From positions 130,803,966 to 130,867,965 of the forward strand of contig NC_135718.1 in assembly GCF_964656455.1 (NCBI RefSeq): 64,000 nucleotides of DNA, read 5' to 3'. The DNA comes from Halichoerus grypus. Lineage: Eukaryota > Chordata > Mammalia > Carnivora > Phocidae. The translations under genes and the position numbers were made by a program. The notes beneath the pieces are model-generated. The model was not told the origin of the DNA. It worked only from the letters and a program-made list of their open reading frames with translations, and searched no databases. Position 1 is the stretch's first letter. Each line of letters opens with the position of its first letter. This document shows, in pieces, positions 1-10,841 of the stretch.

Positions 1-1069
1 TGCTGTGTGGGTCCTGCTGCCTTCTCCTGGACTGGTGAAGAAGCTAGCAAGCGGCAGGGGGAGGATTTAGGGCAGGTCTCGGGCTCCAGGCCCTGTGCTG
101 TGCCACCGAAAGGCTTAGCCATCCCTCACGGAGCCCAGCCTTGGCGAGTCTTCCTGTGATGCAGTCTCCTTCAGCCAGGGCTTCCCAGGCCCCCCTGCTC
201 TTCACACATGCCTCCCATTGCACTTGGGGACCCTGAGCCTCAGGGCCTGTGCGGACTTGACCGAGGTCCCAGAGCAAGTATGGAACTCAGACCCAAATCC
301 AGGGCTCGCATCACCTCTCCTACCACCTCACGACGCCTCAGGCTCCCTGCTCCCCACCCCCAGGGCAGGGAGTTCTGTGTCCTTGATAGGTCTGGGGACA
401 TTTCATACGTGTAAAGACAAGAACAGACTAGAGGAAAAGGGATCTCTCTCCCTCTGGCTTGCCTGGCAGACCTCCCCCTGATTCCTGTTTGTTCATTTTC
501 TCTTAGCAGACTATTGGTTCACCCCTGTGCTCCACCCCCCTTTTTGTTCAGTTATTGTGCGGATGGGTGGGTTGTCCCCGGAGCCGAGGAGCTGAACCCT
601 CCCATGAGGGAGACACCGGATGCCTGTGTATGGTGACTCTCCTCCGGGTCATCTTGGTGGTGCAATGTGTTTTGCAGGAACATCTTTCTGGTGCTTCTGA
701 GCCTTCATGATCCTGGGCAGCCCAGGGAATGAGACCTCATGAGAGAGCCCCAGAGCTTAGCTTCCCCAGCTCCCTCCCAGCTCTGGCCTTCTGGCACAGC
801 CTTATGCTCTGCTTGTAGGGAAATTTACAGATCTTAGCTTGGTGGAGCCCAGAAAGGAGGGAGGCAGGGGAGAGAGATGGGTGGGGTTTTTTTGTTTTTT
901 TAATTGTTCCATTTATTCAACAAACATTTCTTGAAACATTTCTAGTTATTATGCTGAATTTGACTTGACACATGATATACAAAAATAAGGCCTTTAAAAT
1001 TATGGTTTTTTGATTGGTTGTGGATGTTTTCCAACCAAAATTTCTTAAATAGTTAGAACACTTTTGCAG

Positions 1070-1180
1070 GGGCATCTGGCTGGCTTGCTCGGTGGAGCGT
1101 GTGACTCTTGATCTCAGGGCTGTGAGTTTGAGCCCCACGTTGGGTGTAGAGATGATTAAAAATAAAATCTTAAAAAAAAA
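1070..1180 (+). repeat. Can-SINE, short form
   Basis: A tRNA-derived head (GGGCATCTGGCTGGCTTGCTC) lacks the CT-rich body and ends in AATAAAATCTTAAAA. A 13-bp target-site duplication, AACACTTTTGCAG, flanks it at 1057-1069 and 1181-1193. Confidence 0.9.
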
Positions 1181-4100
1181 AACACTTTTGCAGTGAGAAA
1201 TACTGGAAAAAAATCAGTAAGAGCTGCTATGGATTTAGAAAAAGGTAAAGTCTTTTGACGACAATTTTGAAGTAGCCACAATGTTATTATCTAGACTGCA
1301 TTAAGAATGAGTGCAAAAATATGCTTTAAAAAATTTTGGTCCTGTTATGCTTTGCCTTAGATGTTACTTTATAGGACTGTCATTCGTCTTGGAAGGAGAG
1401 AGATGTCTTCGCTTGAGAAGACCCAGCTGTGTGTGTGGCCACGCAGGACAGAGCTGTAGTAGATGCACTATGTTTGTTGCTGCTTGATGAGTCAGGTCAT
1501 TCGCTCATTCTGCATATGGAGGGAGGGTCAGTCCTATGCCGGGCACCGTGAGGGGCGCGGATATATTTAAGATGTGATTCGTGCCTTCCTCGGGGAAGTA
1601 AGACCTAAGGCCTATTTACACATAACCATTATGCAAGAGGAGTGGTGCACAATGCCAAAGCATAAAGTAAAAATCGAGTACCGTAGGAGGGAGATCGTTT
1701 GCAGATGTCGGGAGCTGATGGAAGTGTTTCCTGACTGCTCCTGGCTGAAGCTGGCCTCAGAAATTGGGACCTATGTGATGGGCTTTTGCTAGGTTCCTGT
1801 CGTCACAAACTCCAAGTCATCGGCCACCATTAATGTTTGTAAGGTTTCACGAGCCCTGGGTGTGGGGACTCCTGCTCTTGGTGTTTTTGGCTGGTTGCCC
1901 TGGCATTGGGCCCCAGAGATAGCCCTGGGCCTTCCTTATCTCTTTGCACCTTCTTGGGACCACCCTACCACGTGTGGACCCTCCGTATTTAAGCCCTGAG
2001 TCCCTTGCCTGGCTCAAGTAGGTGCAGGATCCGTGCCTTTGGCGAGTCTGCTTCCGAAGCCTCCCTGAGAGACCCAGCTGGGCCCTAAACCCTGCAGGCC
2101 GTCCTGTCCGCCTGCTCACAGCGTGCTCTCCTCAACTGTGGCCCTCTGGCCCCCTCTGCTGGCCACTCTCAGGATTTCCTGCTGGGAGTGTCAAGATGAA
2201 GTCCAAGGAGGTAGGGCCTGCTGTGAGTTTGCCATCTGTGTTTGATCTTGGGTGTTTTTGCCTGGGCCATGCTGGGGGTGGAGGGGTGGGGATGGGGCGG
2301 GGAGGAGAGCAGGGAATGGGGAGCAGAAGCCAGAGAAGTAGTTGCAGTGGTGTCCGAGAAGAGTGGATTTGTGGAAGAAAATCTGAGAGCAGAAGAGTCC
2401 CGCAGATGAGGCTGGCTGAGTTCTGACTCCCCCAGGGACTTCTTGGATAGGGAGGGTACCTTGGGAGTGATGGTGCCATAAGCCAGTGAGCAGAGCAGCA
2501 GGGAGAGAGGTAAGGGGCTCCAGGCTGAGCTCGCTGTGTTAGGATCTGACAAGAAGTCCCCTCCAGGCTCCAGCCTTTCTGGCTTTCGAGACCTCCATCC
2601 TGGAAGCCTGGCTAGGAGCCCTACTTCCATTAGGTGGTGAAAAAGGGGAGTCCATGGGACCGTGCCTCTGTGAGAAGGGCTTCTGATGGTGGGAGGCATG
2701 CACGATGGGAGGGGATGAGCAGAGTACCCATCTAGGTGGGTGAGTGGTGCAGGTACGTGTCCCCATGTGCTGCCCCGCCCCCACCGGGGCTGGAGTTGCT
2801 GCCTGTCACACCTGGGGGTTCTCATGCACACTGACCTCCCTGTGGCAACAGCTGGACTTGGGGATGGGCAGAGCAGGGGGGCACCTCATCAGAGCTGGGT
2901 CTACCCGCTCAGTGATCCTGCCTGTCTCCTCCCAGTTGGGAAGGAGCAGCCTATGAGCCCAGGGGAGGGGAAATCTCCCAGAGCAATCCGCCCCTAATCC
3001 CCAGGCTGGGCCTCAGGCTGGAGATGGCGGCTGCAGAGCCTGGGAGCTTGGGAACACCTGCTCGCAGACCCCGGCTTCCCTTGGCAAGCCCTGTGCTGCC
3101 CAGGGACTGTGACCCCGGGGGCCTGACCCATCCCGGGGAAAGCTGGAGCCTCAGAGGTCCTAGCACCCCATCCCCAGCACGGCTTCGGGAAGCAGTACTC
3201 ACACAGGTGAGGCCCCTGGGGGGTGGGAGGAGGGAAGTTCACTGGGCAGGGTTGGGAGAAAGCCAGGCGCCTTGTGCTCACCCTCTGGTCTCTCAAGGTG
3301 TGGCCCCCTCTCTCCCTTAGAGAGAACTCTTTGTGGATAGGAGAAGGGAGGAGGGGGTGAACACCAGGCCTCTAGGCTTAGGCTGAGGAGTGTTGGGAGG
3401 GCCCCTGGGGTCGGGTCAGGGGGTCTTGTGTGGGAGCATGGCTGAACCCTAGCACAGATGCCTCTAGAAACCGGTGGCCATGTGTCACTCCTCTTGGAGC
3501 CCGAGGAGCTGATGTGAAATTAAGTGGGAGGTGTGTGCCTGGTTGCGATCACTTCTGCCTACAGAGAAACATTGCCAGGGAGGGAGGGGCATGAAGGTCC
3601 CACGAGCACTGACCCCAGGTGGACGGTGGGGAGTCCAGAAGGAGCAAAGTGCTTGGTGCCTGGAGCTTTTGGAGAATTTGCAGGATGGCAAACGGAGGAG
3701 GCCCCAGGGCAGGAGGGTAGCTCCGGGCCAACCCAGGAACCAGTGTGAGGAGGCAGGGGAGTGTGCAGGACATTTGTGTGGAGAAGGACATTGTTGTCAG
3801 CAGGGCAGGGGATGAGGTAACTGAGGGGAGGGTATGGATTTGACCAGAACCAGTGGGTGGGCCTGTCAGAAAGGACGGGAAACTAGGGGAGAGAGAGAAG
3901 AGGGTGGCCCTGAGGGCCAGGTGGGAGGGGGCACCTGCCGGCTGCAGGCAGAGGCTGAGGAAAGCCTCCACCCCAGTGCCCAGCTGCCATGAGATCGCAT
4001 GTGCTGTCCGAAAGGATGAGTGAGTGCATTTCCTCGTTTGCGCTCCGCACCCTCAAATCCCTTGTTCCAGCATGCGGTTCCCTGTAAAGCTGCTGAGGCC

Positions 4101-6914
4101 ATCCCATGGCAGGAGGGAAGGGGCACCGCAGGAAGAGCCAGGGCCCTCGGGCTCCTACCCCGTGAATCCCCCTTGTGGTGGCTGGGGCCTCGCTGCAAAA
4201 GTTCTTCACCCCACCATACCCTGGGGAACAGACCTGGGTGTACATACGGCCCCCCACATATACCCCATTAAGTGCCTCAGCATTTGCCTCCCTGCCCTCT
4301 GGAGAAAAGCCGCTTAGGCTCCCAGGCACCAGTGGGACCGCCGGGTGGGCGGGGATCGTCCCCATCCCCCTTCCCCTGCACCTTTCCCACGCGGGGGTGC
4401 CTGGCTCAGCTGGGGTGGTGTGTCCAGAGCTGGCACTGGGGGACTGCAAATTGCCCTCCCACCCCCGCCAGGCAGAGAAAGAGCCCGCGGCCCCACGGGC
4501 TATGCCTGCCGATTTGAGAGGATGGGGGCAGCCCCTGACTCCAGGACCAGGGGTTGGGATCATGTTTCCAGCTCCGGCTGGAATATTAGGTTGGTGTGGG
4601 AGATGTCAGGTCCCCGTCCTCTCTGCTTCCCCAGCAGGTCAAACTGCCTTTTTAGGCAGAAGGATGTTAGCTGGCCATCAGCGTTCTTTTTCTGTCCAGG
4701 TCCTGGCCTTGCCTCCCTTTCCCCTTGGGGACTGGTAGAAAGAGTGAATCTGAGTGTTCTCCCTCCCAAGAGGGGTGCTCAGATCAGCGTCCTGGGGCCA
4801 GAAGTCAGCAGATGGAAGCATCTCTGCTGAGTCACGTGGGCCCCATGGCCCCCGTCACACTTGCCTTCTGGTCTCTTAGTCCCTGGAAGCCCAGGCCTGC
4901 TCAGGAGCAGCATCCTGCATAGATCTCAGCCTGCTTGGCCAGACCCACAGACCCTCTTGTTCCCACCCTGGGAGGGAGCCTGAAGGCCACCTGTCCCAGG
5001 ATGGCAGGGGCTGCCTACTCTCCTAAAGGGAAGCATAGAAGCTCTAGGGCTCTTCTCCTCCCCTCCCTACTCTTCTTTTTTTTTTTTCATCTAGCAGTGA
5101 CCTTAGTGTTGGCTTTCTGATCCCCGAGCAGAGAGCTAGGACAGAAAGTCCTCATCTTCTGGGTCAGCCTGCCCTCGGGTCCCTAACAGTAGTACTTTGT
5201 AAATCCGGGAAGGGGCTCTTGTCCCCTGGGGCCAGTAGTCAGGCTGGGAGCCCTCTGCGATCTCATGGGAACCTGGGAGCGCAGGTGTGGAGCACACCCT
5301 CCTTGCAAGTGGTGCTTATCTGTATGGCTCACCTTGAAGAATGCTTCGTGTATTTAGTCCATTGCTGGAGAAATAGAACCATGGTCCCCATCTCACAATA
5401 GCTGGTCCCTTGCCCTCCCTGCACAGAGCTTCACGAAAGCCGGGACGTTTTCCGGCCCTGGAGCGTGTACTGTGTGCTCCTGGCCTCAGGGATCCGGGCG
5501 GCTGGGCTGGTTGGTGTGCAGGAGGGCGAGCCGTTGTCCCATGTCTGGGCCCAGGTTAACAGAGGACGTGAGCTCAGGCCTGGGAGGAGCTGGGAGCCCC
5601 AGGAGGCCCACAGGAGCCCGGGCCTGGGAGCTCCTATAATCTGGCAACGTGCCTAATCCGGTTTCATTCAGAGTTGCCAGAAAGGGGCAGGGAGGAGAGT
5701 CCACGGCTCCGCGAGGCCAAGTGGAGGGGGTGCTTCCAGGTGCAGGAAGCAGGGAGAGGAAGAGAGAAAGTTGCATCCTGGACACTTGAGACAACGTCCC
5801 ATCTCTGGCTCTTCCAGAACATTCACCAGGACTTCGTGGATCTCAGTCACTGTTTAGAACAAGGTCTATGACCTCAGCCCTGGCCGGTAGGTACTGTTGT
5901 GAGCGGGGGGCATGACGTGGCCTCCTGGGGATGGAATGGCATCGTGGAAGGAAGCATGACCCTCCCTCCACCATTCTCCCTTTGTAAGAACTTGCCTGGC
6001 CTGTGCACACGGATTCATCTTGGGGTCAGGTGCCTCAGGAGAGAGGGGTGGGGAGGCCATGGTGCTGGGGCCACAACTCCAGGTGTGGTGCTGGCCGCAG
6101 GGCATGGATGGAGGGCTGGGTGGCCTGGGCCGCATGAGGCTCTGTGACAGTTTGGAGAGAGGAGAGGTGATGCCCTTGTAGCCCTCTCACTGCCATGCCC
6201 CAGCTGGGGGACTCAGGGGTTTTTCACCCCCCAGTGACCAGGGCTTGAGCGATCTGGACCCAGCCCTAGGACAGGGGGTTGGGAGTGAGTTAGAAAGAGC
6301 TTCTGCCCTGTTGAAAATGAGACAGTAAGATGAAGGACCCAGGTACCCTCCCATAGGCCCACCCTGTGATAGGACATTAATTGGAGCTGTGGCCAGAGCC
6401 AGCAGGTTGGAGGACCCCTCACCTTCCACATCCCGGTTTTGTAATCACCACCTCTGTCTAGTTCCAGAAGATGGTCATCATCCCAAAGGAAACCCGGACC
6501 CGTGAAGCAGCCACTCCCCATTCCTCCCCTGCTCCCATCCCCTGGGGCCACCACTAACCTGCCTCTGTCTCTATGGATTTAACCATTCTGGACATTTCAC
6601 ATAAATGGAATCCTTCAGTATGTGACCTTTGTGTCTGGCTTCTCTTGCTTAGTGGGATGTTCTCAAAGTCATCCAAATTGTAGTATGTATCGGTGCTACT
6701 TCATTCCTTTTATGGCCAAATAGTATTCCACTGTGTGGATGTACCAGTTTTGTTGGCCATTCACTGGCTAATGGACATCTGAGTTGTGTCCACCCTTTGG
6801 CTATTGTGAGAAGTGCTGCTGTGAGCATCTTTGTATAAGCACTTGTTCAAACACCCATTTTTATTTTTTAAAATATTTTAATTTTAATTTTTTAATATTT
6901 ATTTTATTATTTTT

Positions 6915-7125
6915 TAAGATTTTATTTATCTATTTTACAGATTTTATTTATTTGTTTGACAGAGAGAGACACAGTGAGAGAGGGGACACAAGCAGGGGGA
7001 GTGGGAGAGGGAGAAACAGGCTTCCTGCTGAGCAGGGAGCCTGATGTGGGGCTCGATCCCAGAACCCTGGGATAATGACCTGAGCCAAAGGCAGACGCCC
7101 AACGACTGAGCCACCCAGGCGCCCC
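6915..7125 (-). repeat. Can-SINE
   Basis: Full-length - strand copy: AAGATTTTATTTAT at its left end and CCACCCAGGCGCCCC at its right end. It is the first of three head-to-tail copies inside an L1. Confidence 0.9.
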
Positions 7126-7302
7126 AAGATTTTATTTATTTTTTTGAGACAGAGATAATGAGCAGGGGGGAGGGACAGAGGACAGAGGGAGAAGCAGACT
7201 CCCCGCTGAGCAGGGAGTCTGATGTGGGCTCAACCCAGGACCCCGGGATCATGACCTGAGCTGAAGGCAGATGCTTAACCAACTGAGCCACCCAGTCGTC
7301 CC
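7126..7302 (-). repeat. Can-SINE
   Basis: Second of three adjacent - strand copies. It is more diverged at its head (CCACCCAGTCGTCCC). Confidence 0.85.
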
Positions 7303-7492
7303 AAGATTTATTTATTTTAGAGAGAGAGAGTGAGCAGGGGGTAGGGACGGAGGCAGAGGGAGAGAGTGTCTCAAGCAGACTCCGCGCTGAGTGTGGGGCC
7401 AGACGCTGGGCTCGATCTCACGACCCTGAGATCACAACCCGAGCTGAAACCAAGAGTTGGACTCTTAACTGACTGCACCACCCAGGCGCCCC
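7303..7492 (-). repeat. Can-SINE
   Basis: Third of three adjacent - strand copies. It ends CACCACCCAGGCGCCCC, after which the L1 sequence resumes. Confidence 0.85.
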
Positions 7493-7734
7493 GAACGCTC
7501 ATTTTTAATTCCCCTGGGTGTAGACCCAGGAGTGGAATTGGGGGATCATACGGCAGACCAGTGTTTAATTTACTGAGGGACCCCCCAAACTGTTTCCCAC
7601 AGCGGCTGCACCTCTTTCTGTTCCCACCAGCAGGTGCGAGGGCTCTAGTTTCTCCGCATCCTCGCCAACACTTGTTATTTTCCCCTTAAACATTGCAGCC
7701 ATGCGAGTGAGTATGAAGTACCGATTTATTTTTG

Positions 7735-7925
7735 TTTTTGAGCACCTGCTGGATGCCCTGAGATTGTACTCAGTGTCTGATTTCATCCTCCCGATAGCCC
7801 TTTGAGGGAGGTAGAATCGCCTCCCCTTTCCAGATGAGAAAATGCAGGCCCAGAAGAGTTAATGACACTTCCAAGGGCACACAGCGTGTGAGGGATAGAG
7901 CCGGGGTTCTAAATCTAAATTCTTG
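7735..7925 (-). repeat. MIR
   Basis: Contains CCAGATGAGAAAATGCAGGCCC and CAAGGGCACACAGCG, the antisense of the MIR core. Confidence 0.7.
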
Positions 7926-7934
7926 TCCCCTTCA

Positions 7935-8290
7935 CCTGTTTCACCCACCCCTCCCCCACCGCCCCTCTGGTGAGCACCAGTGTGTTCTCTGTGTTTAGGC
8001 GTCTGTTTCTGGTTTTGTTTATTTATTTTGTTTTTTTAGATTCCACATGTGAGTGAAATCATACAGTATTTGTCTTCCTCTGACTGACTTATTTCGCTTA
8101 GCATTATACTCTCTAGCTCTGTCCATGTCCTTGCGAACGGCAAGATTTCACTCTTCCTTATGGCTGAGGGAGAGTCCACTGAACACACGTACCGCCTCGT
8201 CTTTATCCATTCATCAGTCAGTGGACACTGGGGCTGCTTCCCTCCTTGGCTATTGTCAGTAATCCTGCAGTCTCATCGCTTTTCTTTGTG
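7935..8290 (-). mobile_element. L1 3'-end fragment
   Basis: GAAATCATACAGTATTTGTC, TTATTTCGCTTAGCATTAT and TTTATCCATTCATCAGT are antisense L1 3'-end landmarks. Confidence 0.7.
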
Positions 8291-9240
8291 CTTTTTGTTT
8301 TTTTGTGTTTGCACTTTTTTTTTTCAGATCTCTTTCTCCTCTTCTGCTTTTTCCATCCGTCATCGTTTTGTCATCTTATGCCTGAATTTGCCTTCCTTTG
8401 TTAAAGTATTCTCCCTCTTCGTACCTCTGCCTGCCTGCCGTCTGCCACCTCCTTGGCTTTCTGTTCCTTAATCACTCTGTCTTGGTTCAGTCCTGAAAGG
8501 GCCCTGCTGCCATGGGGGGGTGGTGTGTGCTGGGGTGGGGGAGCATGGAGAACTCTCCACCTTCCTCCAACTCCAACATGCGCCTTCCTCCAAGGGGGAG
8601 GAGGGCAGAGGGGAGGTGTTCTGTGACTGGAGGCGCCCAGCGGGATCCAGGTGTGGTAGATGCCGGTGGAGGGGCAGGAAGGAGCTTGTATCCTGCTGCG
8701 GGACCCCCAGGCTCGAGTCTGGGCCCCAGGGCAGGGGAGAGGGGCAGGCAAGGGGGCCGGGACCCCAGCCCCAGGCCACTCCAGCCCATCATCAGGCTCC
8801 AGCTCATTTCCCCAGGAATGTCTGTTCTCCTCTCATTTATGGGGATTTCACAGCCAGCTTGCATTCTGCTTTTCCATTTGTAAGCTAGACAGACTCTAAA
8901 TCACGGGACGAGACACACCAAGCTGCCGGAGTAAGGCCAAGGTAGGGGGAGAGTTGCTATTTTATACACCCTCGGAGTCCTAAAGCCCTTCTACTCTTCA
9001 CGGCATCCCTGTCTCGTTAGCTCCTCCCGCACCCCTCCCAGTCCCTGCAACAGATGCCCTGCTCCTCATAGAGACAGCGAACCGCCTGGCGCTCAGCATC
9101 AAGCCAGGCTTCAGCCGGACCCCAAACTCACTTTTTGGATGTTTTTTTCTCCCACAAAGAGGGGGAAGGAGAATTGAGCCTCTTTGGAAGCACAGTGGCC
9201 TTAGCAGAGGACTTTTAATCCTAAAAGTCATGTCTTCCTA

Positions 9241-9435
9241 GGGGCGCCTGGGTGGCTCAGTCGGTTGAGTGTGTGACTCTTGATTTTGGCTCGGGTCATG
9301 ATCACAGGGTCGTGGGATCAAGCTCTGTGTTGGGCTCCGTGCTGGGCATGGAGCCTGCTTCAGATTCTCTCTCTGCCCCTCCCTCCCGCCCCCTCCACTG
9401 GCTTACATGTGCTCTCCTCTCTTAAGAAAAAAAAA
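9241..9435 (+). repeat. Can-SINE
   Basis: Full head (GGGGCGCCTGGGTGGCTCAG) and a long A tail. It is flanked by AAGTCATGTCTTCCTA (about 9225-9240) and AAGTCATGTGTTCCTA (about 9436-9451), a target-site duplication with one mismatch. Confidence 0.92.
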
Positions 9436-9564
9436 AAGTCATGTGTTCCTAGAGAAATTAATTTTTCGTATTGCAATATTTATGCTGTAGTATCAATATT
9501 GAGTGAATTGATTTGTATAATCTCTTAATTAAACTTCATTCCCCCACCCTGCCCCACCCCAAAT

Positions 9565-9725
9565 TATGCTGCCTAGATTCAGACAGCATTTATGAGTGCC
9601 TTCTGTATGCGCCGCACTGGGCTAAGTGCTTGCTAGACATCATCCTGTGTAATCCTCACAAAGACCTGAGAATAGGCAGGATTATCCCATTTCTCAGGTG
9701 GGAATACTGAGGGTCAGGACAATGG
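9565..9725 (-). repeat. MIR
   Basis: Reads TTTATGAGTGCCTTCTGTATG, then AATCCTCACAAAGACC and CCCATTTCTCAGGTGGGAA, the antisense MIR order. Confidence 0.7.
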
Positions 9726-10189
9726 AGAGGCAGGCTGTTTGTCTTCACTGAAGGAATAGCACAGGCGGAAGGGGTTTAACTGCAGGATGGGGTTTTAAGT
9801 CGGACTGGTGTGACAGTTAGACCTTGGGACAGATCATTTAAAGGAGACTGTGGAATTGCCTCCTCTGGTATACAAGGTCAGAAAATCTGAGAAGCCAGGC
9901 TTCTGGAGGTCTGAGCACCTGGAGGGGGAGGGCCAGGAGACACCAAGGGAGACCCAAAGCAAATGTAAGAGGAGAAATTGGAAAAGGGATCGGCGTGGTC
10001 CCCAGCATCCCCAGTGACGCTGTGACCTGAAAAGGCCCCAGAGGAAGCCCACAGAGGAGCCACCCGCCCCTGATTTTTGGCAGGGCTTTTGTTTTCAGTA
10101 GTGTTTTCCGATAACTTTGCACCTCGGCAAAAGCCGAGTGCAGTGACTTCTGCCTGTAATTGGCACAGGCTGCTTCCGGTTCCGGTGTG

Positions 10190-10799
10190 TGTGTGTGACC
10201 GGGCCACTCTCTTCGTATTTAACCCCTTCCCCCACACATACCTCATCCCGCCCCACACACACGAAGAGCGAATGATCCGACCCGACCGTCCTGGGGGTTG
10301 CTGTGTGTAAAAATACATGGGGTTGAGCCATTTCCTGCCGCTTCCGTTCTTGCATGGCGATAAGACACTGGGGACCCAGCTGCGGACAGAGAGATCCTCC
10401 AGCAGCCGAGGGGGAGCTGGCCCTGGGAGAGCAGGACTCCAGGCCCGCCCGCGTTCATCTGACCCTGGGTTTCCCATCTTTCCTATCTCCTGTGACCTCT
10501 CTTTCCTTTCTCCCTACCGCCCCCATCTTTTCTCAGCCTCTCTCCTCCTCTGTGCCATCCTAATGCACTTGGGAAGCCTGCCTGCTGGTGTGGAAAAGGG
10601 CTGTCTTCTCCTTCCTGCACATTCACCCCCTCTGAGCTGGGCCCTGCTGCCCTCAGGCCCCCGGACCAGCCCCTGCTGCCCTTGGCCCCGGGGGTTGCTT
10701 CTGGGACCTGAGTCACCAGGCCCTGGCCCACAGGGCGGGTGGGGCTGTGCTCTTCTCCCTCATCTGGGAGACTGGGCAGGGCCGGGTGCTCCCACCATC
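10190..10799 (+). promoter_or_regulatory. Possible promoter/5'UTR region for short TMCC2
   Basis: This unique sequence lies directly upstream of the candidate first exon. A TATTTAA-like stretch is at about 10216, a GATAAG motif at 10359-10364 and a CAGCTG E-box at 10377-10382, 12 nt apart. Another GATAA lies near 10109. A GATA plus E-box arrangement would suit erythroid expression, which I recall for TMCC2. No start site can be fixed from sequence. Confidence 0.3.
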
Positions 10800-10841
10800 A
10801 TGAAGCGGAAGAGGTTGCTGACGACTCAAGAGAGCTGGAAG
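10800..10841 (+). CDS. TMCC2: TMCC2 candidate alternative first coding exon
   Basis: An ATG with A at -3 opens 14 codons, [14 protein letters not shown], and then meets a donor reading AAG|GTGATG. The donor is phase 0, as is the TMCC2 acceptor at 11580/11581, so splicing gives ...ESWK-VDKGD with no frame break. The highly basic N terminus (MKRKR) resembles the MKRC-type start I recall for the long isoform. Reading on without splicing gives non-conserved, low-complexity protein that stops at 11135. No transcript data are available here, so the exon rests on start context, donor quality and phase. Confidence 0.6.

Larger units (their letters stand above)
6540..7735 (-). mobile_element. Ancient L1 3'-end fragment, interrupted by three SINEs
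   Basis: 6540-6870 (CATAAATGGAATCC, TAGTATTCCACTGTGTGGATG) and 7493-7735 (CCCAGGAGTGGAATTG, GCGGCTGCACC, CAACACTTGTTATTTTC) are consecutive parts of a familiar L1M 3' region in antisense. Three - strand Can-SINEs separate them. Confidence 0.75.
1..10799 (+). other. Presumed TMCC2 long-isoform intron
   Basis: No exon was recognised. The long-isoform N-terminal exons must lie to the left, so this is most likely intron. Outside the repeats listed separately, 1200-6530 and 8300-9220 are mostly GC-rich unique sequence with no clear gene. The stretch about 1485-1800 resembles an ancient dispersed repeat (ATGCCGGGCACCGTG, CTTCCTCGGGGAAGTAAG). Confidence 0.6.

Noticed and set aside
3883..4563. 226-codon - strand frame, with other 100-220-codon frames in 2-5 kb
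   Set aside because: These are Pro/Gly/Ser-rich, overlap in several frames and show no homology I recognise. GC-rich intron explains them.
1..10799. Search for TMCC2 N-terminal exons
   Set aside because: None of the expected long-isoform N-terminal blocks (for example a TAFNRVLQQIRSRPS-like segment) was found in any frame. They must lie outside the window.
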